Shown piece by piece: positions 43,201-55,200 of a stretch of 64,000 nucleotides of DNA (the stretch's first letter is position 1; every line of letters starts with the position of its first letter). The stretch is from Morinoia aosen. Lineage: Eukaryota; Arthropoda; Malacostraca; Amphipoda; Talitridae. The stretch lies in the NCBI GenBank assembly GCA_030386875.1, contig CM059562.1, forward strand, positions 61,068,201-61,132,200, written 5' to 3'. The notes below the pieces were generated by a model that saw nothing but the letters and a program-made list of their open reading frames with translations, did no database searches and was not told the origin of the DNA. Both the position numbers and the translations under genes were made by a program.

Positions 43201-46200
43201 AACAAGGTGGTGGTGCGAAAGCACATTTCTGATGATTTATAGATGCACGATGCGGTTGCGCTTATATGGTGAATATGGTGACACTCCTATCGTGATTTAT
43301 GATAGTATTATTTTCGTGGAATATGGTAGCCCATTAAAATATCGCAAAAATACAACTCAAAAGCTCTTTGACGATTACAAATATATTGATTCCAGGCACA
43401 GAGATGAAATTTTAGGGTGTCCATGAAAGCAGTTATACTTTCCCTTCCTAGAACACGAATAAACAATAGTTTTCAATAAAATGTTTCCACTGAACTGAAT
43501 TTGCAAACATCACCTTGTTCCGTCATGGTAGTGTGGTCAACTGCAGACTCTTTCAGATGTGATCCACGGTAACGATAAAAGGCGAAGTTTTGGGCTGAGG
43601 ATGAGGTGTCCGTTTGGTAACCTGGGATACATACACAATGAAACTAAATTCGGTAATATATTAACTCAAACTATTCTGCGCCACGGATCTGCTGTACACG
43701 AAACGACACCAAACCCATTCACCTTCAAGTTATGAATTATCAAGGATATGTTTATTAGATCTTAAACAAACTCTGCGACCAAAAGCGAGCTTTAACTTAA
43801 GACACTAGAAGATAACCCACAATCTTTAACTAGAAAGCCTTGCTCTAGCCTGCTATCATCTCCATTCTTTCCTATTCCATGTCGAATGAGGTGACTGATC
43901 AAGAATTCTTCGATAATTACTGAGTTCTGAACACAGTATTCAGTGGATAACTACCTGAAAGGATGATTTCCTGTAATACAATAATGATGCTTCTTTGAAG
44001 TGGGTAATTTATTTCTCTTCAAGATGTTGAGAAAACTAACATGTCTGCAAAAAAAACCTTCAACTAAAATGGTTATTGTCTTTATTCACTTTCTTAAATC
44101 ACTGAGCTACCGTCAAAAATAATTGTTTCTGCAATTTCAGTTACAATTCTATACAACTATATTTTATAACTGGATCTTTCATTTTCCAAGCTAAAACCAT
44201 CCTTCATAGCCGTGAAGGGGCATATGGGACTAAAGGAGGGGAATTGAAAACTGAAATTATTACAAATGTCAGAGCCTATCTCACTTTCACATTTCTAGAA
44301 CGCATAGTCTTCCATGCAATCCAAGTTTTCATTATTATAAATTAGGTTACAACTCCCTAGTCCTATTTTGATCGATCTCAAGAGAGCGAAAAAAAGGTAC
44401 CATTTGTCACGGATTGTAGAAAACGAGAAATCTGTGTACAGACTGTTTTCCCTTGCAAGTTACCGGGTATATTGAAACAGCAAATTAGAAATGAAGAGAA
44501 AGAAAATACGAACAAATAGCAAAAGTGGCATAAGCACTTAAAAACAAAGTGGGATAAAAGCTTCGAAATCTCACAGGTCCATCTATTGCCTAGGTAACCG
44601 AACAATATTCTCCTGGGGAGCTAGTCCTCTTGCACACACAACATTCAAACCTAATAAACCAAACCATATTACCTATCCTATGCCTCCAGAGGAGACATGC
44701 TAGCTTTAAGTAGAGATTAAAGTCGCAACCTATTTGTGTTATGATATAAATGAATATCACTCGGTAAAAAGTTCTTCCGAGAAAGATGGATACGAAGTAG
44801 AAACCAGAAGTAGAAACTGCTAATTATTCATCCACAAAACTTCAGTTAAGAACGTAAGACAAATATTCCAAGGTTAGTACGACATGACAGTTTATGCACA
44901 GTTCAGGTACCAGGTACTGCTCGGCCTGACCAATTATTCAGGTTTGAGAAAATTCGACGAGGTTGTCACCGACCATCGTGTGTACTTTTCGTTTCAATCG
45001 ATTCACATCGTTGAACTTAACGTTATCAACGTCGAATTTTAATAGCCTGCCAAAAAACCTAAATAGTTTGCATCATGTAGCTCACTTGACTTCTTTACAA
45101 CAGCATGAAAGATTTGGACTCCACCAATAATTTATGTACATGTTTGGGAATTGATGTTCTATGACATAATGGGAGTACACAAAGTGGATGTGAGTTAAGC
45201 TGTTCAAATGAAAAAGCTTTCTTGTTTCCTAAAGATTTTTTTACATGCAGCTTATCTGACCTAATTTTACAGACGAATGAAATTTTCTCGCGAGAAGCAA
45301 TGCCTGAAAGTGATCCAGCCACGGGATCATGAATTGAACAGTGATCTGTTGAGGAATGTTTCGCAATTTGGAAAATCAAATCATTAAAATACTGAAAGCG
45401 TTTTTATTTACAATAAATTTAATCGGAGTTGTGCGAGTAAACTGTGTAAGATTTTCTTCGTCAACTTCAAATTCAACTTTGAAGATATAAATGTGCGTAC
45501 GATTTAACTTCAAAAATATTCATCTATTCTGATTACTAGGCGATGGTGATTAACTCGTACTGGAACAGCCGCCGGTGGCTTCAGACGAGAAGTCGAAGTT
45601 GCAAGACAGTGGAGGCGTCGGGCACGCTCCGTCCTCCACCTCGATGTTGTCTAGGAGGATCGCCGAGTCTATGCCATCAACTATCACCTCCCACTCGAGC
45701 TGCTCTCAAAACACAAGTGCAGGGCTTGATCAGGAAGAAACAGTTAAGGAATTTCAGTGCTCTGTCTTAATTCTAACTGATAAAGATTTTGTGTACTACG
45801 TCTGAGCTCTGTATTCAACAACATTGCTAAACTAGTTTCAGTCAATTGATAACATTACGAGTTTCAATACATAGGATCTAGTGCGTACTTCCTGAAATTC
45901 ATATCATCGATCACCAGCGTTTCAAAAATCATGAAGATGTATGTACACCAAATAGGTTATTTTCAGCGTTTGTAAACTGAAAGAATGAAAAATCATTCAT
46001 CCTTTTTAGAAGTTGCAAACTTCATAATGCTGTAAGATATTGGGAATACACCTCAGAGAACTAACTCAAAAGTTAACTTTAATCGGGATCGAAAGGCTTT
46101 TTTCGTGCACATTGATGAACAAAATTAATACCTCACAAAGAAACTTAACTCCAAAATTAAAAGTTAAATTTGAGCGCGTCAACCTCTGTGCCCCCTCAAC

Positions 46201-49200
46201 CTCAGCCAAATCTGAGGGCTAAAACACACCGAGAACGCGTCAGGAACGTCTATCTCGACGGAAGCGGTGGCCCAGTGGAGAGGCGACGTCTCCTGACGCC
46301 GCCACAGCGCCACGCTGCGCAGTCCTGAGAGCGCGTAGTACATCCCCAGCACGGCAGGCTCACTCCCTAGCGCACGGTAACTGCATGACGAAATTAATGG
46401 ATACATTCAATTTTAACTATGACTGATACCAGACTACTGCCCTGCTTTGGTAATTTAGAATCGAGTTCCGAACTTCTCGTAGATCCATCCACATAGAATA
46501 AAGAAAAAGAGTTTGATTTTTTCTCGCTGAAATGCTATCATTGTCCGAGGTATATGGTAAATAGTTTTAATGATATTTGGTGGTTGATTAACTTGAGATT
46601 GAGTTAGCTGGATAGAGAGTTTGGGCCACTTCTATATTCATTAGACTCTGTCTCTGTTAAGAATAACATGTTCATAAAAGTACAACTTGAGATCCCCACT
46701 TCAACAATGGTGGAAGGGTAATGTTTCTGCTTAGTAGTTTGTAAGTAGGAGACAGAGAGGAATAGGAGAAAGAGAATCCTTTCCATTCATAAAATTTTTC
46801 GCCTAACCCTAGCCTTCTTTATCGTCTAGTCATAAACTGAGCTGAATACCAACAGTAACTCATACAGAGCTAGTTTTGTTACGATAAAACTTTCAAAACC
46901 CTCGACAGCGAAAAAGTATGGCAAAATGTGGCAGATCAATAAGTAGCGCAGATTATTAAAAGTGCGCACGAATGTGATGAAAAGAAGATAGCACTTGTCA
47001 TGAGCATGTTGATCGCAAACTGGCATTTTACTAGCAGTTTTCAACAGAAACGTACATCTAACGAACTACGAACTTCTGTAAAACCTGAAATTAAAGCTGA
47101 CATTAGTTTTGTAGATACAAGGTGTCAGAAGATGGATATCAATCAGTCTACAGCCCCTTTCGCTATTTTCTTCGAAGGTAGCGTTCTAATCTAATTAGAC
47201 ATACTTTTTCGCCTTTGAATTTCTTAATAAACGAGGCTTAATTTCGATTTTTATAATCGCACATTCCCAAGAAGTTTAAAAGTTACTTACTCAAACGTGA
47301 CGCAATGTTTCCCACTGCTGTCGAGTTCTTGTGTTTTTATCCCCGCTGTGTTGCCCGGCGACCGACCGGTGGAGTCGGCGAGCATGTAGCCTCCAGCAGG
47401 CAGGTATGGATCATCTTCGCCCACATAGCGAATCCAGTCAAAAGAGTCGTTAGCAGCAGGTACCAGCCCACAGTTGCCTTCCTCGAAGTTGCACAAAAAC
47501 ACCGAATCTGGAGTGAGTAACAAGCAAGTAAAATTTGTTTGAAAATTGTACAAAATAATTAATTATTGAATATATGTTTTACAATAAATATCACGAAGCG
47601 CAGCAAAAAATGCAATAATAGGGCTTAACCTTGAGGATAGTGTTCATTCGAGGAGACTGTTATTAAATAAAGACTTCACGCGCGTGTCTTTTCTGATCTC
47701 ATTTCTGATCTTGTTTTAGGGTACAGTCGAAATAAATTTCTGCACCATTGTTACCAAATAACAATCGCTAATTTATATTGTGCTAACTATACATCACAAA
47801 CTTACTGCACAATAATATACAGTAATGTGACGTTAACATAAAAGAAGAAAATTGAGCACATGGGAGTACATTTACGGAAAATTGGACAGTAAAATAAATT
47901 CAAAATTAAAGTAAGCGCAACAAAAAGATTATTTTACAATTTAAAAATCGCCCTCTTTTAGTTATTTTGCAACAAATTTTCCCGACTGCTACCTCCTGGC
48001 AAATAAGTGTACGCCAAACCAACTCCCTATCTAGTTGAAACAGATTTACGCAAAGTAAATAAGTGAAACCGTAAGGTCAAGTCGAGATAAAGCTCGACTT
48101 ATTTATTACAGAGTGAAATATTTACGTGAGTGTATCATACTCATTTTCAAGTATTTTCTCAACAGACACGGTCTAAATATCCAAGCCATCGAAAGCATCG
48201 ATATACATCAGTATATATTTTTAAAACATAAATTCCCCATAACTGTGAAGAAGAAATGGGTCATTATTTTTCTTGTTGATATCATGTTTTTTCTATTGTT
48301 TCCGTGGACAAAAAAATTAGAAACACCGTGAAATATGTTAGTAGGAAAGGTGGCAATAATTGAAACGTTAAACTTTGTATCTGTGATAGTATTTCCCGCA
48401 GTGTTATGTATGTAAATTTTGAAAGGAAAAGAAGGCAAAGTTAGGTAAAAATGGGAATAGGAATTTACCCTCAGGTAAGGAGTCGGATACACAGAGTTCA
48501 AGTTTCCTCCAGATAATAAAGTTGCAATAATAGGCTAGGAAACTAAAATAACACCTGTCTATAGTTCAAAAACTGTTACTGGTTCTATTGAGACACAGGA
48601 TCGTGCAAACGCTCAAATTGCTTAGCTGTGATACTTTGTCTCCTTTTGCATTTTTATTTTAAGCAGTCATTGCTGGTATTCTCTTTGTAAAAAATAGACT
48701 CTAATTAATTTCACTTGTAAAGCAGATATAATCACCTAATAAACAAATTCTTCGCTTATAACAAGATGTAGTATTGGATGAGCTGAAATTACCGATGAAA
48801 AAATATCTTGGGCTGAAGAAATTGCTTAGGTATGAACACTATCTCAGTGAGTCAAAATAAAATAGTGGTAATGGTATAAGAAGGCCTATTAGAAAATTTC
48901 TCTATACATTGTTCAAGGGAAACACCTCATGGAATAGGAATTCACGCTTTCTTCAAAACTGTGACGTCGAGTTCCACTTGCGGCACTGACAAAAGTGGCA
49001 GTAATAACTTCTTGAATAACAACTCATTCACCTGTCTTTACTTTCATGTTCTTCAAAATTTTTCAGATATTTGTTTTGAGGTGAAATTTTAAAAAAACCT
49101 GAAACCTGCAGCGATCTCTCGAGCACGGTTTGAAAAATGGCATATTTCTTTCCTGAATTGATTCGCATCTGGTGGTGAAAGAAAACGTTAGTTTTACATG

Positions 49201-52200
49201 TGTACTTCAAGGCTCAAAGTTTTGAGAATCATTAGCATTCTTTCGTCATATTTCCCTCTAGAAATATCCATTTCTCTTTTTTTATCATGATTACTAGAAG
49301 CAAAGTACTATTTCATCGAAAAGTTCAGGTACATTTTGTTCCTACAAAGTGGTCATATGTAGGATCAAAATACAACATAATAAACGGTAATCAGAAGTAA
49401 ACTTTAAAGCAAACAAATTAAACTTATATGAGTGTATACGTGGTAGATTCAATGGTGAAATGAATTAAAAATTGAAAATCGCAGCAAAAATAAAATTTGA
49501 TAATTGATAAATCATTAGTTTTCATTTATTCTGCGACGAACTCTTATGAATGCATCCCTTGTTAAAATAGTGTAACCCAACCTAATCCCAAATCAGAAAC
49601 AGATTTATCAAGGATCAAAGCAACAGTGACAAGAGGTGGCCAGAGTTAATTAGAAGTGGAAACGCACACCCAGTATAGCAGAAACCCGCCCATAGGAATT
49701 GCCAACAAAACAATCAACACTGATGTTCACTTATCACATCGAACAAAATCCTTGGCACTTTCAGTTATGTGAGACACGTTTATTGTAGATCACACCTCAG
49801 AATAGGTTTCCATGTTGATAGGCAGGACATACACAGGATTCCCATGCTGCTGATGCCCAAGGGTAATATGGGCAATCGTCTACATGAATTATTTATTCAA
49901 AACTGATGTACCACGTCAAAATAACACTCGCTTTTTTCATAAAATTTAACGAAAAAATTGATTCGTGGAATATTGTCCTTTAATAAACATTTTGAACGCT
50001 TGTCCTTTCTCCTCCTGCACTCTATTTTCTCATTTTTATTTCAGGATACAATTGAAAAATTTTAAGCCAGTCTAAAATGAAAAATAATTGAAATTTATAA
50101 CCATTATAAAGTGTTCAGGTATCCAGTTCACAGGAAAATGGGCTAAGCGCGGATAGCTCAATCAACCAGCCGAGCAAGCAACAAGCAATCCATTCTAGAA
50201 TAATTTATAGTTGTTGCATGCTTGTTTAGTTGGTATGTCTCGCTGTCACGCTCATAATTAAGGATGCTTAATCTGTGATAAGAGTTTTCACCAGTGGACA
50301 TGTACAAGAATACTTTTAATCGTTGTATCATTAGGAAGGATATATTTCTTCGTGATCCATACCTTGAAGATTTATCTAAAGAAAATTTCAAATCGCCTCA
50401 TTTTTGAGGGGACCGTGTTCACCAGTTACTATCAAGATATAAGAAAGTTCCCACAGGTGACAATTATTCGTGAGAAAATGTCCATTGATTGTTGAAGTTC
50501 ATGAATGCCCATCAAAATATAATACACTTCTCGTTGCTGAAAAGAGGATACCTTCACTTGCAAACTTTTAATATCATAGGTAACAAATCATAAAATAGGC
50601 AACTAATACATCGAACTTTACTTCATAGACTTCTTGTGACAATATTTCCGAGCAGAAACGAGATCAACATTAGCATTTTGGGCCGTAACCATGTGTAGTT
50701 TAGCTCTACCAGCGGTCTCAAATATATTGATAGCTTTCAAGGGCCGATTAACAAAAATTAAGTAACCGAAAAATATAGACTTTAAATGAAACAACGGTCC
50801 TCGAACAACAATAGGTTAATCAAAACTAAAATCAACCTAGCAATGGGAAGCCATTTTTCTCGCCCTCGTGTTAGCGTCTCGATCGCTACCGACTAAAGAT
50901 GGGTATGGCTCTCAAGCCTAAAATGAAGTAAAACCAGAAATGTTGATTTAATTGTTACTGACAAGTTCAATTTGTAGGTGAATTGGTAAAACGAGATAGG
51001 AAAACAGCGAAAAAATGTTCATTCGACTTGAAAAAATTTCAAGAACTTTCCCAAAATAGATAGTGAGACACTTGTAGAATGAGGAACTTAACAACTTCTT
51101 CACCGTCCATATCACAACTTTGAGAGAGAAGGAAAAAAAATACATCGTCAACTCACTGCTTCAATTGAATTACTATAGGAAACATCATTTTAATGAATAT
51201 GGTTACTTTTCCTCAAGCAAGCATAATTTTTCCAACTTTCGATGGTGAATGGGCTCAACGCTGAGCTGTGTAATTTGTTCGTATTTTTTTAATATGGGAA
51301 GAAAAGGGTTATTTCATGAGCGCACACTTAGCAGACGTTTTGATATATTGAGTTAACATGAATTTACCGGTGCTAGGCTTGGGGAGAACCTGAGAATGGA
51401 CCACTTAGCTCACTTCTGTTACCTATTCTATTCTTTTCTATAATCAATATATGGTGTAATTATAGAAAATTCAATCACAAGGAACAATAAAATTTTCATT
51501 GCTATCCTTAACCGTAATTGAAAGAACCTTCAGATTCAATATCTTTTCAGGGTAATTTCGCGGTGATCTCATGCAAAACCAATGCAAAAATCCGGGATGG
51601 GTCACTGAACTGTTTCCTATTCCACAAAAAAATTGAATTATTCTGTCTCCGTAAACACAAACAAATTCCACTGCAAGCACTTTGGTTTAATTTCCACGAT
51701 GTAAAAACTTTGTAATCGCATAAAATTATACATTATTCGGAAAAAATCAGGCAAATTCTTTACTCGAAAAAAACCGTACTGTAAATTTTCTACTCGGCAG
51801 ATCACACTCGAGCAGCGGATCACAACCGAACTTAGCAATATTTTCTGAACAATTACTTTCTTGAGAGTTGTTTGTTTGTCGCTGGTTTATCAGGAATTCC
51901 TCGCATTGGTAAGCTACATGCAGTTAGGTCTCGTATATGTTGTCTGTTTGGTTTGGGCTAAAATGGTGTTGTCGACATAATACGATCCATGGTATGGTCT
52001 ACATGGTTTTATGCGGTGAAAAGCAAGAATAATTTTTACGTACTTATAAATAATGAATGACGTATATTTCCATAAAAGTTTTCTTCTCATACGTATTTTT
52101 CAATGGTTCAATACCGTTGGTGCGATTTCAGCCACAGGTGTGCTCGGAGAGAATTTTCATTACGCTGTTGACCAAGAAGTAGTCACAAACTCAATTTACA

Positions 52201-55200
52201 TATGTCTTAAATCATGGGTAAATGAAAATTCGGTCCAGTTAATATTTGCCGTTTTCAAAATTGCTCACTACAATTGAATTTAAATTCAATTTGAATATTG
52301 AATTTCAGTTTAACCTATCGCTGCAACGGGTTAAGTATCTTCAACGTCGCACTCCAGAAGATATAAAGGGTGTTTTTTTTTACTTTGAACAAACTTCGAA
52401 CTAAGGTACAAAAAGTCAAAATAAATCGATTTTCATGAATGACAAAATGTCCAAAACTCTTTAGTTTTCGAGTTATAGTTACTTGAAGAATATTAGAACT
52501 TCAAGTAGGGTTGCACGCGAGCACCATTTTTAGCGCTACCTTTAATAGTTAAAGAGGTTTTTGAGCCCCACTAATGTAGTATTTTTGTAATTTCACAATG
52601 AAATTTGCGTGTACTCGTTTTACAAATAAGAATTGTGGGGAAATACTTCACTCGGGGAAATTTGGGAAATACTTTATTCGAAGAAGTATGAAAATTTGGG
52701 AAATACCTTATTTCAGGAGATAATTCACCTTTGTTGGGAAATACTTTACTCGGGGAAATTTGGGAAATACTTTATTTGAGGAAAGACTTCACTTCAAAAT
52801 ACTTTACTTGGGGGAATACAATATCTTGTGGAGCCAGGGACAGTGGACAGGATGTTGTAACCGCAGAACTCTACAAGAACGGCGTTGTTCTCAGGTTTCG
52901 ACATGAGTCTGGCTATAAATATGTCGAGCTCAAGTGGGTAGCGGTTCGACGAGAGAGCTGGCGCAGGCGTACACATAAACACACAAAACACATTTAGGCA
53001 ACACAACACAAGACACACACACAACACGAGCACACAACACACATGCGTTGCGTGGGAACGCCCGGACGAGGCAGCTTCGAAGGGGAACACATCCCGCCGG
53101 CCAATCAGCGCTCTGGAACGAATCAGGCGCATGGGTGTGGCAGAGAACGCACCAATTACATTTCGGCAACCCGAAGCAGGCAAGATTTCCACCAATCCTA
53201 AGGGAAACACGTAATCTTTGCTTGGAAGAAGCTCAAAATGTTTGGGAAGGTTCGAGAAGAGTCTGGAAAAGAAAACAAGCGAGAGTATATAAGCGGCGAA
53301 CAAGTACATTAGAGGGGGGGATTTTTGAGCGCACGAGAGAGCACTACGCACGAGGGCTGAGGTTGCATTACGCAGCAGGTCGGCAATCGCCGGCTTGCCT
53401 TCTACCAAACTGCAATTTGAAAGTTAATAATTCGAAGTGCAAGAAACAACGTTGGACGTCGGCAACCGGTGAACACCGTCTCACAAAAGAAACCTGATCG
53501 AAGTAAACCAGCCTCGCATCGGTGATCGTCATGTGTAAGCACGTCGGAGATTCAACCGAGAGCATTCAAGTATCTTTGCATCGGGGTCGAACTCACAAGC
53601 AACTTTAGCGTCAAGATTTGGAGCCACGCATTTGCCAACATTGCGAGTATCAACAGTCCAGTTCGTTCCCCAAAATGCGAAGAACAACGCACAAAACTGC
53701 AGTGAATTGGCGCACAACGAAACTCTTAAGTAATTCCCGGCACCAGAACTTCAGCGTCAAGGTGGAGCGGGGAAGGCACCGAGGCAGCGCGTCAGCGAGA
53801 GAGCAGTCCAGAACAGAGATTATAGCTGGCCACACACTGGCAAATCTGATCGGTCATGACCAACAGATATGGAATGATACAGATGAAATCTGTCGCTCTA
53901 ATCGCCACTAACTGCAGCGACTATAACTGCAACTCCAGTGCGTGTTCAGCAGTGGTAGCAGGCGGATATGAGATAGATAAAATTAGATTATTAGTTAGGG
54001 TTAGCCTCCCTACCCTCAACAAATGAGATCCAAAGAGAGGAAGGAAGCAAGCACCATTTAGTATGGAGTTGAGGGAACGCAGAATCTATGCACAAGGTGC
54101 ATAGAAACAGAAAGCTAAGAAAGAAGATCATGAAACAAGAAAAAGTTGAAGAAGAAAGCAGGAGATTCTGAAAGACAGGACAGCAGTGAACGGAAAAAAG
54201 AGGGTCCGTAACAAAGCAAAAACCTATGTTATTTTAACGAAAAGAAAGCCTACCTAACCTTAAGCTCAGGTCCTCACATTGTACCCCTGGGAGCGCTAAT
54301 GCCCATAGATACAATAGTTGTATCCCCCTGAGGGGGGCGGATGTGAGATAACCAGTCATGGACGATAAGAAAAAAAAAGTTTTAGCAAGCTTTGTGCTAT
54401 TAAGTGTTATGAAGAAGCCCGAAAAGCGGAAACGATCGCGTTGGTCAAAGGATAGGCTTAAAAAAATAATTTTCTCATATGACACTTCTAAAAGAATCAA
54501 AAGAAAATAACCCATACGATTTTAGAAATTATTGGCGAATGTCCAATGAGGTATTCCACGAAATACATGCCACCATTGCCCCATTCATACAAAAGCAAAA
54601 TACGATGCTCAGAAAGGCAATAAGTTCTGTGGTGGAGGGAAAGAACCGTCACATTTTCCCGTACACTGGGCGATAAAATCTGGAGGCGGGTAAGGAATTC
54701 CAACATGATGGAAGATCAAAATGAGCGATTTGATATGCCAGACTTTATCTGTATCACCCCACACACTGGCAGATATTTGAGCGATTTGGTCTGTACAGAT
54801 CAAATCGGCAGAAACTGACCGATCAGATATGCTAGTGTGTGGCCAGCTTATAGTCTCAGCAATGACGAGGAAAATCAGCAGTGAGCGACAGCATATCGGC
54901 AGTGAATATCTATCAGTGAATTACGTATCATCAAAAGGGCGAGTGTTATGGTTGTGAGAACTCTGTTAGGTGGTGATAAAAGTTCAATTTCAGATGTAGA
55001 TCAGCAGGCAGAAAAGTGCTTTTCAAAGTGTCGCGCAAAATCATATAATTTGTAGGCAATCGGTTTCCTGTGTTTATTCAGTCGAGGATCGAATTCACGT
55101 TGTGAATTGTGCGGAGCTTCATATAATTCGACACCGTGTTGCAGCTCCAGGTTGAATCGTGATATGTTATTCTTGCTAATATTGTGTTTTATGTTGCTGT

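Larger units (their letters stand above)
53825..54847 (+). mobile_element. PIF/Harbinger element, internally deleted
   Basis: Inverted ends of about 31 bases: left GCTGGCCACACACTGGCA then AATCTGATCGGTCA; right, reversed, GCTGGCCACACACTAGCA then TATCTGATCGGTCA. TTATA lies on both sides (53820-53824 and 54848-54852); this family usually duplicates three bases (TWA), so TTA may be the true duplication. It carries only a fragment of the transposase. Inserted in the solo LTR. Confidence 0.8.

Noticed and set aside
50150..50215. tRNA or SINE head
   Set aside because: GATAGCTCAATC is A-box-like, but no B box follows at the right distance and no tRNA fold forms.
52794..53408. 204-codon minus-strand open frame inside the LTR
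   Set aside because: It runs across the CA-rich tract and the TATA-like box, is low-complexity (runs of Val, Cys, Leu), and shows no known domain. It is a by-product of LTR composition.
53048..53497. 149-codon plus-strand open frame inside the LTR
   Set aside because: Arg-rich and without motifs; it covers the GC-rich promoter region of the LTR on the other strand of the previous frame. Not supported as a gene.
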